A DNA stretch of 51,614 nt from Candidatus Uhrbacteria bacterium CG10_big_fil_rev_8_21_14_0_10_48_16 (GTDB lineage: Bacteria; Patescibacteriota; Patescibacteriia; UBA9934; GWF2-40-263): contig PFEU01000007.1 in the NCBI GenBank assembly GCA_002793515.1, positions 35,713 to 87,326 on the forward strand, given 5' to 3'. The position numbers and the translations under genes are program-made. The notes beneath the pieces were generated by a model. It saw only the letters and a program-made list of their open reading frames with translations. It ran no database searches and was not told the origin of the DNA. Shown one piece after another: positions 41,590 through 49,363 of the stretch; position 1 is the stretch's first letter, and the number at the start of each line of letters is the position of its first letter.

Positions 41590-42279
41590 ATGGCGTTTGT
41601 TATTCGAAAATTCGACTACACAGAATCTCTTGGTGAAAAACTCAAGGTTATTCGTCATTCTGCGGGCTTTACTCTGTCTGAAATGGCTGTAAAAACAAAA
41701 ATACGAAAGGCATTTCTCAAGGCTTTTGAAGCGGGTGACTACGCAAAACTTCCAGACCCCATTTATGCCAGAAATTTTCTAAAGGTCTACGTCCGAGCCC
41801 TTGGCGGAGATGTCGATTACTTCATCCAGCAGTTTGAATCTGAATGTGGAACCTGTGACTTCACGAAAAATGTACACCTTCCACGTCGTCGAGCTCGGGC
41901 CCTTCAGTTTCTCGTTGCTAGTCGTTTTGTAAAAGTATTCTTTATCGGTTGTATTGGTCTTGGGATTGTCGGGTACTTCGGTTACCAGATCCGAGCTATC
42001 ATTTCTCCGCCAATCCTTCTTGTCTACGAACCTTCTGACGGGATTCTTACAGCCGATGCTCTTATTTCCGTCACAGGGCAAGCTGGAGAAAACGCACAGG
42101 TCACCGTAAACGGTGTCGAAGTTCTCCTTTCAAAAGACGGAACGTTTGAACTCGATGTGGCTCTTGAACGAGGACTGAATGTCATCGCGATTGAATCAAC
42201 AAAACGCTACTCTCGCCCTGCCACAGAATATCGACGTGTCGTCCTTCAACAAGATCGTACCCTCAGCCTTTCAAAATAA
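41590..42279 (+). CDS. RodZ-like helix-turn-helix membrane protein
   Basis: A 229-residue bitopic protein. The N-terminal helix-turn-helix (about residues 12-75: LGEKLKVIRHSAGFTLSEMA, then DPIYARNFLKVYVRALGGD) is of the HTH_25 type found in RodZ. One membrane segment at about 115-137 (FFIGCIGLGIVGYFGYQI) follows a basic stretch (PRRRARAL). The outer domain (about 140-229) is an Ig- or glucodextranase-B-like repeat with VYEPSDGILTADALISVTGQ. In rod-shaped cells RodZ links MreB to the wall machinery; no mreB is in the window. It lies nine bases after ftsK, so they are probably co-transcribed, which suits a role in cell shape or division. Confidence 0.85.
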   Translation: MAFVIRKFDYTESLGEKLKVIRHSAGFTLSEMAVKTKIRKAFLKAFEAGDYAKLPDPIYARNFLKVYVRALGGDVDYFIQQFESECGTCDFTKNVHLPRRRARALQFLVASRFVKVFFIGCIGLGIVGYFGYQIRAIISPPILLVYEPSDGILTADALISVTGQAGENAQVTVNGVEVLLSKDGTFELDVALERGLNVIAIESTKRYSRPATEYRRVVLQQDRTLSLSK

Positions 42280-42305
42280 GCCCGTCGTAAAGACGGACTT
42301 ATTTT
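42273..42305 (+). terminator. Terminator of ftsK-rodZ-like unit
   Basis: AAAATAAG-CCGTC / GACGG-CTTATTTT stem overlapping the stop codon, then T-rich sequence. Confidence 0.8.
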
Positions 42306-42314
42306 ATCCACATC

Positions 42315-42347
42315 ATGTCAGATAGTTGTTTGACAAAAGTCTGACAT
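42315..42347. promoter_or_regulatory. Inverted repeat ATGTCAGA - N17 - TCTGACAT around TTGACA (operator candidate)
   Basis: Two perfect 8-bp half-sites, 25 bases centre to centre, flank the -35-like TTGACA (42330-42335) upstream of the antitoxin-like gene. Phd/YefM proteins repress their own promoters by binding such palindromes. Confidence 0.6.
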
Positions 42348-42381
42348 CATGTGAAACTTCACTCAGACGTAACACCTCTCT

Positions 42382-42573
42382 ATGTCCATTGAACCCATCT
42401 CCGTCCGAGACTTCTTGAGAAACTTCGCTAGTATTGTCGATCCCTCTGGAAAGAAGAAATATCTCATTATGAAACATGGGAAACCGATCGGCATGTTTAC
42501 CCCTTGGGAAATTGTCAAAAAAGAGACCCTTCCAGAGGATAAAGCCTCTCTATCGATTCTCGAGAAATACTAA
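42382..42573 (+). CDS. Phd/YefM-like antitoxin (orphan)
   Basis: A 63-residue protein with the Phd/YefM N-terminal pattern: MSIEPISVRDFLRNFASIVD (strand, then the dimer helix), followed by KYLIMKHGKPIGMFTPWEIV, the strand pair with the usual GKPIG turn. The family's C-terminal toxin-binding tail is short here (about 17 residues, KETLPEDKASLSILEKY). In toxin-antitoxin pairs this protein neutralises a Doc or RelE/YoeB toxin and represses its own promoter. No toxin gene follows: recA starts 61 bases on. It may be an orphan antitoxin or a plain regulator. The palindrome at 42315-42347 fits autoregulation. Confidence 0.72.
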   Translation: MSIEPISVRDFLRNFASIVDPSGKKKYLIMKHGKPIGMFTPWEIVKKETLPEDKASLSILEKY

Positions 42574-42574
42574 C

Positions 42575-42602
42575 TTGTATCTTCACAGAGCTCTGCTAAG
42601 CT
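42575..42602 (+). promoter_or_regulatory. Possible recA promoter: TTGTAT - 16 - TAAGCT
   Basis: -35 TTGTAT (42575-42580), -10 TAAGCT (42597-42602), 16-base spacing. Weak match; no recognisable LexA box of either the E. coli or Bacillus type nearby. Confidence 0.4.
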
Positions 42603-42634
42603 GATCAGAGTTTCTGATAATCATAACGACATCT

Positions 42635-43729
42635 ATGGCAAAACAGGTAAAAAAGGAGGTTGAAACTGATGCACGCTCAAAAGCAGCATTGGATGCTATT
42701 TCTCAAATTAAACAACGTTTTGGCGAGGGCTCCATCATGCGTCTTGGAGAAGCAAAGACGATGGAAGTCGATGCTATTTCTACAGGATGTCTTTCATTGG
42801 ATCTTGCTCTGGGAGTCATGGGAGTGCCTAAAGGACGTATCATCGAGATTTACGGACCTGAATCTTCAGGGAAATCAACGCTCGCACAACACATTGTGGC
42901 AGAAGTCCAAAAATCTGGAGGACTCGCCGCCTATGTTGACGCAGAACACGCACTCGACCCAGAATATGCCCAGAAGATTGGAGTAAACATCAATGAACTT
43001 TTCATCTCTCAACCTGACAACGGAGAACAAGCTCTCGAGATTGTTGAAACTCTCGTTCGTTCAAGTGCGGTTGATGTCGTTGTGATCGATTCCGTTGCCG
43101 CCCTTACCCCAAAGGCAGAAATCGAGGGAGATATGGGAGATAGCCATATGGGACTCCAGGCTCGGCTTATGAGTCAGGCTCTTCGTAAACTTGCTGGGAT
43201 CGTAAGTAAGTCTGGAACAACCGTGATCTTCATCAACCAAATTCGTATGAAGATTGGGGTGATGTTTGGAAATCCAGAAACCACCACCGGGGGAAACGCC
43301 TTAAAATTCTATTCCTCCATCCGCATTGAAATTCGTCGTGCCGCACAGATTAAACAAGCAGAAAAAATCATCGGAAACAGAACAAAGGCAAAAATTGTAA
43401 AAAATAAGGTCGCCCCACCGTTTAGAACGTGCGAGTTCGACATCATGTACAACGAAGGGATTTCTATTGCAGGAGACATTCTTGATATCGGTGTTCCTTA
43501 TGACGTTATTAAGAAAAGTGGAAATAACTACTATTTCAACGAGGAGAAATTGGGGCTTGGTCGAGAGAATGCGAAGGCCACACTTAAAGCCGACCCTAAG
43601 CTCATGATGACGATCCGTAAAAAAATCGAGGAAACAATAAACGCACCTGAAGAAGTGAATCTTAAGGAAGAGGAGTTTGCGAATGAACTTCCTGAGGATG
43701 AATCAGATAATGAAAACACGTCTTCGTAG
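42635..43729 (+). CDS. recA: Recombinase RecA
   Basis: A 364-residue DNA strand-exchange ATPase. Walker [14 protein letters not shown] (about residues 74-86), Walker [11 protein letters not shown] (about 148-157), loop L1 [18 protein letters not shown], loop L2 with [20 protein letters not shown] (about 206-225), and the polymerisation N-terminus [19 protein letters not shown]. The C-terminus is acidic ([20 protein letters not shown]), as in other RecA, where it tunes DNA binding. ATG 42635 is preceded by TCT without an SD. It stands alone between the antitoxin-like gene and a strong terminator. Confidence 0.99.
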   Translation: MAKQVKKEVETDARSKAALDAISQIKQRFGEGSIMRLGEAKTMEVDAISTGCLSLDLALGVMGVPKGRIIEIYGPESSGKSTLAQHIVAEVQKSGGLAAYVDAEHALDPEYAQKIGVNINELFISQPDNGEQALEIVETLVRSSAVDVVVIDSVAALTPKAEIEGDMGDSHMGLQARLMSQALRKLAGIVSKSGTTVIFINQIRMKIGVMFGNPETTTGGNALKFYSSIRIEIRRAAQIKQAEKIIGNRTKAKIVKNKVAPPFRTCEFDIMYNEGISIAGDILDIGVPYDVIKKSGNNYYFNEEKLGLGRENAKATLKADPKLMMTIRKKIEETINAPEEVNLKEEEFANELPEDESDNENTSS

Positions 43730-43730
43730 G

Positions 43731-43772
43731 AATAACATAAAATCGGGGCTATGACCCCGATTTTATGTTATT
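43731..43772. terminator. Strong terminator of recA
   Basis: An 18-bp perfect stem (AATAACATAAAATCGGGG and complement) around CTATGA. It separates recA from island D. Confidence 0.9.
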
Positions 43773-43774
43773 CC

Positions 43775-43803
43775 TTGCACGAACTCACCCAGCTCGTTAT
43801 CCT
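43775..43803 (+). promoter_or_regulatory. Promoter of island D: TTGCAC - 17 - TATCCT
   Basis: -35 TTGCAC (43775-43780), -10 TATCCT (43798-43803), 17-base spacing; predicted leader about 29 bases to the GTG at 43839. Confidence 0.6.
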
Positions 43804-43838
43804 AACTCTAGTGCCACCTCGTGCACAAAGGAGCATCT

Positions 43839-44519
43839 GTGAGCGCTGAAGGTCAACAAACTGGTTTTCAAGCTGGCATCGAACTCGAATGCGCACTCAG
43901 CGAGGCCCTCGTTCGTGCGGGAATTCCCCATGAACTCACGCGCGGGAGCGACGAAAACCTCGATGAGCGCGTTGACCTTCGGGTCTTCCGCCCACCGTTT
44001 GAGTCTGGTCCCGTGTTCGAGTTCCAACTGACCCTTCGCGAACACGTGAAGCGGAAGATGGTTGAATTCGCCGTCGCGGCTCTAAGGAACACCCGTCGTG
44101 GCATCCGGATCTATCTCGAGATCCTGGGGAATCGTCGAGACAAGATCACGCACATGGCCGAACGCGTCGTCTACGCGATCAAGTCCATCATGCGTGACCA
44201 CACCCACTTCGGACCCCACAACCTCATCGGCTTCCGCGTCCATATCGGTCGCGAGAAGCGGTCGCCGAGGCTGGAACGGTTCGATCTGCTCTACCTGGTT
44301 CGTGACGCAGTTCGTGAGGTCTTCCAGAGAGAAGTGCTTGCCTTCCAACGTCATCAGATCCAGAAGATGCGTGAGCACATCGCTCAACAGAGAGCACAAC
44401 GAACTCCTATGTTCCCGGTCACGAACAACTTTCCCTGGAGGAGCGAGCACAGGAGACCCACCCCTGCACGTCCCATGAGATCGTGCAGTCACACGACCTT
44501 CCCACGCCGACTTCCCTAG
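43839..44519 (+). CDS. Unrecognised 226-residue protein, first of a tandem paralogous pair (island D)
   Basis: A 226-residue protein of unknown function. GTG 43839 was chosen because AAAGGAGC lies four bases ahead; an earlier in-frame GTG has no SD. About residues 60-165 form the shared domain: FEFQLTLREHVKRKMVEF, RRGIRIYLEILGNRRDKITH, MAERVVYAIKSIMRD and HFGPHNLIGFRVHI. The order strand-helix-strand-helix-strand suggests a small alpha/beta sandwich. The last 45 residues are basic and Pro/Arg-rich, perhaps RNA-contacting or disordered. The next gene carries the same domain with a different N-terminus. Confidence 0.75.
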   Translation: MSAEGQQTGFQAGIELECALSEALVRAGIPHELTRGSDENLDERVDLRVFRPPFESGPVFEFQLTLREHVKRKMVEFAVAALRNTRRGIRIYLEILGNRRDKITHMAERVVYAIKSIMRDHTHFGPHNLIGFRVHIGREKRSPRLERFDLLYLVRDAVREVFQREVLAFQRHQIQKMREHIAQQRAQRTPMFPVTNNFPWRSEHRRPTPARPMRSCSHTTFPRRLP

Positions 44520-44539
44520 TCGAGCAAATGAGGAAACGT

Positions 44540-45193
44540 ATGTTTCCAGATCATTGGACTCGTGAAGAACTCGATGCTGAGTATGGAGACAACCCCGCAC
44601 ACGCATCAGCTCCTACTCACGCTGAACTCACTGCACAAGTGGACGACGACGAGCTCAAAGAGTTCTGGGATCAAGAGGACGAAGGAACATCCCTCCCGCC
44701 AACCAAGCCAGAAGGGAACATCCTCGACAACCCCGACTTCACGGACGTGGTCTTCCAGCTCGAACAGCTGGTCAGCGCCCGCCTGAGAACGCTGGGGGTC
44801 GACAATGACCTCACGTGGAGGGATTCGAACGAAAGCCCTCATGTGGACATTCGTGCACACCACCCCTCTGGGGCTCGAGAGCAAGACTTCGAAATCCGCA
44901 TCACCTTGGGCACGAAAGAACCCAGACGGCTCAAGGCCTTCGTGAGAGACTCTCTCGAGACAGTCGATCGTGGGGTGAGAATCTATATCGAGATCTGTGC
45001 AACGGCAAAGCACAGGTTCTGGATGTTCGCTGAACGTGTCGCTCAGGCGATCCGCGAGATCACACACCGATTCCAGGACTTCGGTCCGCACCGCCTCATC
45101 GGTGTACGCATCTACGCGAATTCACACCGTAGTGTCATGGAGCCCATCGACATCATGCGTCGCGCCCACCTCCCCCCTTCTTTCTCCGGGTAG
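44540..45193 (+). CDS. Unrecognised 217-residue protein, second of the tandem paralogous pair (island D)
   Basis: A 217-residue protein. ATG 44540 has GAGGAAAC at SD distance; other in-frame ATGs upstream overlap the preceding gene and have none. The N-terminal 75 residues are acidic and Pro-rich. From about residue 110 it repeats the domain of the previous gene: FEIRITLGTKEPRRLKAFV, DRGVRIYIEICATAKHRFWM, FAERVAQAIREITHRF, then DFGPHRLIGVRIY. Identical positions include the RG-RIY-EI block, the AERV-AI helix and the FGPH-LIG strand. The two products may form a heterodimer. It ends 20 bases before the island terminator. Function unknown. Confidence 0.75.
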   Translation: MFPDHWTREELDAEYGDNPAHASAPTHAELTAQVDDDELKEFWDQEDEGTSLPPTKPEGNILDNPDFTDVVFQLEQLVSARLRTLGVDNDLTWRDSNESPHVDIRAHHPSGAREQDFEIRITLGTKEPRRLKAFVRDSLETVDRGVRIYIEICATAKHRFWMFAERVAQAIREITHRFQDFGPHRLIGVRIYANSHRSVMEPIDIMRRAHLPPSFSG

Positions 45194-45213
45194 ACAGCCT
45201 GGAAAAGAAAACA

Positions 45214-45240
45214 GCCTCCACAACGGGAGGCCTTTTCATT
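45214..45240. terminator. Terminator between island D and efp
   Basis: GCCTCC/GGAGGC with loop ACAACG, then CTTTTCATTT. It ends the island D transcript; efp converges from the right. Confidence 0.8.
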
Positions 45241-45248
45241 TCTCATGT

Positions 45249-45815
45249 TTATTTGCTTACGCGTTCGGCGTAGGCACCTGTGTCTGTATTTACAAGAATT
45301 TCATCTCCTTGATTGATGAACGCTGGAACTTTCACCTTCAATCCATTATCTAGTTCCGCCTCCTTCAACACGTTTCCAGACGCCGTATCTCCTTTCACAG
45401 CTGGCTCTGTGTAGACAACCGTATACTGCACTTTTTGTGGCGCTTCAATCGTGAGAGCATTTCCTTCGTGCATCACCACTTTCACTTCCATCCCTTCTTT
45501 AAGGTAAGGAATTGTATCCTCAATTTCAGAAGCGGCAATCGATGTTTGTTCATACGTTTGGTTATCCATGAACGTATACAACACACCATCTTGGAAGAGA
45601 TACTGCATCTTTTTATATTGCACATCTTCAAACGTCAGGTTTTCCGCTGACTTAAAATTTTCTTCTTTTACCTTCCCTGATTGAAGATGCTTTGTGCGTG
45701 TACGCACAAAAGAACTTCCTTTTCCAGGACTGACGCGTTGAAAATCGATCACCATCCACAATTCTCCATTGCGATTAATAACCGTTCCTTTCTTAATATC
45801 GTTTGGTGATGCCAT
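45249..45815 (-). CDS. efp: Elongation factor P
   Basis: A 188-residue translation factor that relieves ribosome stalling at polyproline. Three beta-barrel domains at the normal length. The tip of domain I, where the modified residue sits, reads RVSPGKGSSFVRTRTKHL, with Lys at about position 32, the residue that EpmA lysylates. The signature near the end reads LKVKVPAFINQGDEILVNTD, and the last residues are YAERVSK. It lies five bases after the EpmA-like gene in one transcript, so modification enzyme and substrate are made together. Many proteins here, such as the VanW protein and the island C protein, are rich in proline, which would need EF-P. Confidence 0.98.
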   Translation of the reverse strand: MASPNDIKKGTVINRNGELWMVIDFQRVSPGKGSSFVRTRTKHLQSGKVKEENFKSAENLTFEDVQYKKMQYLFQDGVLYTFMDNQTYEQTSIAASEIEDTIPYLKEGMEVKVVMHEGNALTIEAPQKVQYTVVYTEPAVKGDTASGNVLKEAELDNGLKVKVPAFINQGDEILVNTDTGAYAERVSK

Positions 45816-45820
45816 ACAAA

Positions 45821-46774
45821 TTATTGATGAGTAAACAGATTATTTGCAGGAAACAAGAGAACGTCTTGAATCTGCGAGTACCCTTTTAACACCATATGGA
45901 GTCGATCGACTCCCAAAGCATTTCCAAAGGTAGGTTTGTGGATGGATGGTAACAGTCGCAAAAGCTCTTCGTCAATTGGGTACACAGGTTTTCCAAGCGT
46001 CTCTCTCTCATGGGCTTCCTCCATAAACCGTGATCGTTGTTCAACGGCATTCGTGAGTTCTGTAAAACCATTACACAGTTCAACCCCGTTGATATAGAGC
46101 TCAAACCGCTGTCCGTATCGTCCATCTGGCGTCAGATCGGAAAGCGATGCCTGATGACGTGGGTAATCGTATAGGAAAAGATTTTTTCCTTGAAACGTAG
46201 GCTCTACCTTTTCCAAAAAAAGCCGATAAAACAGATCAGATTCTGTGTCTGTCGGATCACAATGAATCCCAAGCGTCTTACAGGTCTTTTCAAGTGTTTC
46301 CTTTGTGGCATCGTCTAAATCGATTCCCGCTTCACGAAGAAACACATCGCGAACACGGTAACGCTCGATCTCCTCATGAAAACCAAGGTGCGAAAGGAGC
46401 GCCTGAGTTTCATCCATACAAGCGTGATAGTCTTTCCCAATCTGATACCACTCGAGCATGGTAAATTCTGGATTATGAATTCCACCCAAAGACTCCTGAT
46501 TTCGAAACACTTTTGTGAGCGTGAAAATGCGCTCTAACCCCTGACCCAGAAGCTTCTTCATGGAATACTCCGGACTCGTAATCAACCCAGCGAGGTGTCG
46601 CTTTCCGTTCGGCTCCTCGACGTGCGTCTCAAATGGCGTCAGGTTAGGCTCCATTCCTGGGCTTTCAACAAGAATAGGTGTTTCAACTTCAAGATAGGTT
46701 CGTGACTGAAAAAACGCGCGAATCCCTTCGTTGATCGCATGGCGTTCTTCAGCAATTTTTCTGAAATCTTTCAT
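45821..46774 (-). CDS. epmA: EF-P lysine ligase EpmA (GenX/PoxA), LysRS-like
   Basis: A 317-residue class II lysyl-tRNA synthetase-like protein without the anticodon-binding domain, the architecture of EpmA, which adds (beta-)lysine to Lys of EF-P. Motif 1 region with YLEVETPILVESPGMEPNL, motif 2 RIFTLTKVFRNQESLG, and motif 3 GNALGVDRLHMVLKG are all visible. GLITSPEYSMKKLLGQGLE is typical of EpmA. Length matches (about 325). Its place directly ahead of efp supports the assignment. EpmB, the lysine 2,3-aminomutase that makes beta-lysine, is not in the window, so the donor could be plain lysine or EpmB lies elsewhere. Confidence 0.95.
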   Translation of the reverse strand: MKDFRKIAEERHAINEGIRAFFQSRTYLEVETPILVESPGMEPNLTPFETHVEEPNGKRHLAGLITSPEYSMKKLLGQGLERIFTLTKVFRNQESLGGIHNPEFTMLEWYQIGKDYHACMDETQALLSHLGFHEEIERYRVRDVFLREAGIDLDDATKETLEKTCKTLGIHCDPTDTESDLFYRLFLEKVEPTFQGKNLFLYDYPRHQASLSDLTPDGRYGQRFELYINGVELCNGFTELTNAVEQRSRFMEEAHERETLGKPVYPIDEELLRLLPSIHKPTFGNALGVDRLHMVLKGYSQIQDVLLFPANNLFTHQ

Positions 46775-46815
46775 AAACGAAAGACGAGAGCCTGTGCTCC
46801 CGCCTTTAATCTCTT

Positions 46816-47046
46816 TTAGCGCTGAACGAATGGAAGGAGGGCCATGATACGAGCGCGCTTAATCGCACTTGTAAGCTGGCGTTGATGTGTCATACACACC
46901 TTTGAACGTTTCCGTGCAACAATCTTCGCGAAGGAAGAAAGGAATCGACGGAGAATGGTCACATCCTTATAATCCACTTGATGAATGTTGTTAAAGCAGA
47001 AGTAACACTGCTTTTGTTTATTTACGACTGGATTTGGTTTTGGCAT
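46816..47046 (-). CDS. rpsR: 30S ribosomal protein S18
   Basis: A 76-residue S18 of the small subunit, partner of S6 on the platform. The N-terminal CYFCFNN with a later VCMTHQRQ suggests a zinc-binding variant. The core VDYKDVTILRRFLSSFAKIV then RARIMALLPF is conserved. It is the last gene of the rpsF-ssb-rpsR operon, six bases after ssb. The start CCCCTATG shows no SD, as in most core genes here. Confidence 0.97.
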   Translation of the reverse strand: MPKPNPVVNKQKQCYFCFNNIHQVDYKDVTILRRFLSSFAKIVARKRSKVCMTHQRQLTSAIKRARIMALLPFVQR

Positions 47047-47052
47047 AGGGGT

Positions 47053-47526
47053 TTAAAATGGAATATCCTCGATCTTAATCTCATCATCTGGATTTGGAGC
47101 TGGATCATCTTGTGTTGGAGGAGATGGAGGAGTAAACGATGCGTCTCCAAAACTTCCTACGGAAGAGGCATTCACAGAACCGGAAGGAGCACCTCCTGTT
47201 TTGTCTAAGATAATCATGTTCTCTGTCACAATCTCTGTGCGATAGCGACGAACGCCATCCTGACCTTCCCAATCTCGCGTCTGCAAACGGCCTTCAATAT
47301 AAACTTTACGTCCTTTATTGAGGTACTGTGCGCAAATATCTGCAAGCTTTCCCCACGCAACAACGTTATGAAACTCGGTTGCCTCTTGCTTCTTTCCGTC
47401 TGGACTAGCCCAGGTACGATTTGTGGCAACAGAAAAGGTACACACGTTTTGTCCTGAGGGGGTCTGACGTGTTTCTGGTTCACGAGTTAGATTTCCAATG
47501 ACCGTAGCTCGGTTAAGCGAATACAT
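47053..47526 (-). CDS. ssb: Single-stranded DNA-binding protein
   Basis: A 157-residue SSB: OB fold at residues 1-105 (MYSLNRATVIGNLTREPETR, then TFSVATNRTWASPDGKK and WGKLADICAQYLNKGRKVYI). A Gly/Ser/Pro-rich linker follows, and the acidic tip DDEIKIEDIPF binds partner proteins in replication and repair. Length is normal. It is placed between rpsF and rpsR, the common bacterial order. It starts 12 bases after rpsF without an SD. Confidence 0.98.
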   Translation of the reverse strand: MYSLNRATVIGNLTREPETRQTPSGQNVCTFSVATNRTWASPDGKKQEATEFHNVVAWGKLADICAQYLNKGRKVYIEGRLQTRDWEGQDGVRRYRTEIVTENMIILDKTGGAPSGSVNASSVGSFGDASFTPPSPPTQDDPAPNPDDEIKIEDIPF

Positions 47527-47538
47527 ACACGTATAGGG

Positions 47539-48060
47539 TTAAATGTTCTCAGCAATGTCTCCGTCAAGAATCTTATCGAGTTTTTGATCGAGCTCCTCCA
47601 TCGTCAACGAAGCATCTTCTGTAGAAGCAGGTGTTGGGGGAGCAATTTCAATTTCCTCCGCCTTCTTTTTAGATGATTTTGAAGATGAAGGACGCTTTGT
47701 CTCTTTCTCAACTTTTGCTTCCTCGGAAAGAGGAGGAACGTAAGAGCTGAGTTCAAATGTTCGCTCAACAGCTCCTTCTGGACGTTCCAAAATGGTATGT
47801 CGAAGCACTTCTTCTGTCAGACCGATTCGTCGATTGAGATCTGAGAGAGCTGATCCTTCTGCATCGAAATGCACAAGAATGTATGATCCGTGTCGGATCT
47901 TCTTAATAGGGTACGCAAGTCGGATCTTTCCTAAATTCTCATTTCGAAGAATTTTGGCGCCCGCGGTCTCCAAGAGCTTTGTCATGACTGCTTGGATTCC
48001 ACCGATTTCTTCATCGGTGAACTGCGATCCTACGATATAGAGGAGTTCGTATCCTTTCAT
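47539..48060 (-). CDS. rpsF: 30S ribosomal protein S6 with C-terminal extension
   Basis: A 173-residue S6; the normal protein is about 95-100 residues (MKGYELLYIVGSQFTDEEIG to ERPEGAVERTFELSSYVPPL). The extra 70 residues are Lys/Ser-rich (RPSSSKSSKKKAEE) then acidic, ending with the helix-like MEELDQKLDKILDGDIAENI. ATG 48060 starts the family motif; the longer frame upstream runs through the leader and promoter. It heads rpsF-ssb-rpsR. A leader hairpin precedes it, and S6-S18 binding to such a leader is known in other bacteria, though I do not see the full consensus. Confidence 0.96.
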   Translation of the reverse strand: MKGYELLYIVGSQFTDEEIGGIQAVMTKLLETAGAKILRNENLGKIRLAYPIKKIRHGSYILVHFDAEGSALSDLNRRIGLTEEVLRHTILERPEGAVERTFELSSYVPPLSEEAKVEKETKRPSSSKSSKKKAEEIEIAPPTPASTEDASLTMEELDQKLDKILDGDIAENI

Positions 48061-48074
48061 AGGTGTACTGGTCC

Positions 48075-48115
48075 CAATTGTTAGGGAGGGACAACCCCAT
48101 AGATGGGGTCTTGGA
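48075..48115 (-). promoter_or_regulatory. Leader hairpin of the rpsF operon
   Basis: GACCCCAT/ATGGGGTT with a two-base loop, followed by TCCC/GGGA, within about 75 bases of leader. Position matches the S6:S18 autoregulatory leader of other bacteria; sequence consensus is not clear. Confidence 0.45.
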
Positions 48116-48136
48116 CAGTTAATATTTAGCGGTCGC

Positions 48137-48165
48137 ATCCTAACGTTCTTTGCCAAAAAGGTCAA
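48137..48165 (-). promoter_or_regulatory. Promoter of rpsF-ssb-rpsR: TTGACC - 17 - TAGGAT
   Basis: Minus-strand -35 TTGACC (48160-48165), -10 TAGGAT (48137-48142), 17-base spacing. It overlaps the upstream region of the divergent methyltransferase gene. Confidence 0.75.
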
Positions 48166-48187
48166 TATTTGGGAGGATGTCTTTCGT

Positions 48188-49363
48188 ATGATCTATTTCA
48201 TCCTTGGAAGCCATCCGGATCTCTCCCTCACAGAGATTAAAGCCGTTTTGGGGTCTGACTACCAACCTGTCTTCAAATCCAAAACGGTTTTATTGAATAA
48301 AGACGTTTCAATTGACCTCACTACCCTGCAAGAACGTCTGGCAGGAACGATTAAAATTGGACGGATTGTGAAGGAAACAACCGTATGGAACAAAGAAGAG
48401 GTAACAGAATTCCTCTCTGATCTTGCGCGTGAGGCAAAAGGAAAGAATAAGATTAGTTTTGGACTCAGTGTCTACGACCTCGATGACACAAAGGCTACAA
48501 AAACGTTCGAACGAAATCTCGACGCCATCGGGCTTGAGATCAAAAAACGATTGAAAGAAACCGAACGTCCCATTCGCTACGTCAAAGGAAAAGAACCTCA
48601 ACTCTCATCAGCCATTATCGAAACAAATGGCGTGCTCTCTTCTGGTGGGGAGTTTGTTTTCTTTATTTCAACACGAGGAATCTTTATCGGACAAACACAA
48701 TCCATCCAAGATTTCAAAGCGTGGTCCCATCGTGACTTTGGACGTCCCGCTCGAGATGCAAAAGCTGGCATGCTTCCCCCAAAGCTCGCCCGTATGATGA
48801 TTAACCTGGGAGGGATCGATCCAAAAGGAAAAATCGTTCTTGATCCGTTTTGTGGATCAGGAACCGTCCTTATGGAAGCAGCACTCATGGGTGCCACAGA
48901 AATTATCGGAAGTGACATTTCTGGGAAGGCAACGGCCGATACGGCAACAAACATGAAATGGCTTGCAGAAAATTTCGACTATGTCCCGCCCTCACAATCT
49001 ATTTACACAATCCCTGCCGCCGAACTTCCTTCTCTTTTTCAAAATCAAGTTGATCTCCTCGTGACGGAAGTCTTTCTTGGAAATCCACGAACACGCACCA
49101 TCGATGCTCAAGAGGGAAAGCGACTCGAGCAAGAGCTTCTTCCTCTCTTTGAAGATGCGTTTCGAGTCCTCAAAACGCTCATGAAACCTGAGGCAAAAGC
49201 GGTGGTGGCATTCCCCGCGTTCAAACAAAAAGACGGTACTTGGTACCGTCTTCCCCTGCGATCACTTTTACCCAAACTGGGTTACACAGCACACGAGAAC
49301 TTTCTCTATTTCCGTGACAATCAATTTGTGGCACGTGACATTTATGTACTCACTCTAAAGTGA
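48188..49363 (+). CDS. THUMP-type RNA methyltransferase (Trm11 / TrmG10-like)
   Basis: A 391-residue protein. The N-terminal 160 residues are a THUMP-like RNA-binding region (MIYFILGSHPDLSLTEIKAV, SVYDLDDTKATKTFERN). The C-terminal methyltransferase has motif I VLDPFCGSGTVLMEAALMGA (about residues 218-237), IIGSDISGKATADTATNMKW and LLVTEVFLGNPR, where the catalytic motif is usually DPPYG in archaeal TrmG10 and here is TE-x-x-LG-x-P, as in a subset with plain or altered activity. The likely product is m2G at tRNA position 10, but the target is uncertain. GGGAGG lies about ten bases before the ATG. Its end overlaps ychF by 22 bases, tail to tail. Confidence 0.85.
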   Translation: MIYFILGSHPDLSLTEIKAVLGSDYQPVFKSKTVLLNKDVSIDLTTLQERLAGTIKIGRIVKETTVWNKEEVTEFLSDLAREAKGKNKISFGLSVYDLDDTKATKTFERNLDAIGLEIKKRLKETERPIRYVKGKEPQLSSAIIETNGVLSSGGEFVFFISTRGIFIGQTQSIQDFKAWSHRDFGRPARDAKAGMLPPKLARMMINLGGIDPKGKIVLDPFCGSGTVLMEAALMGATEIIGSDISGKATADTATNMKWLAENFDYVPPSQSIYTIPAAELPSLFQNQVDLLVTEVFLGNPRTRTIDAQEGKRLEQELLPLFEDAFRVLKTLMKPEAKAVVAFPAFKQKDGTWYRLPLRSLLPKLGYTAHENFLYFRDNQFVARDIYVLTLK

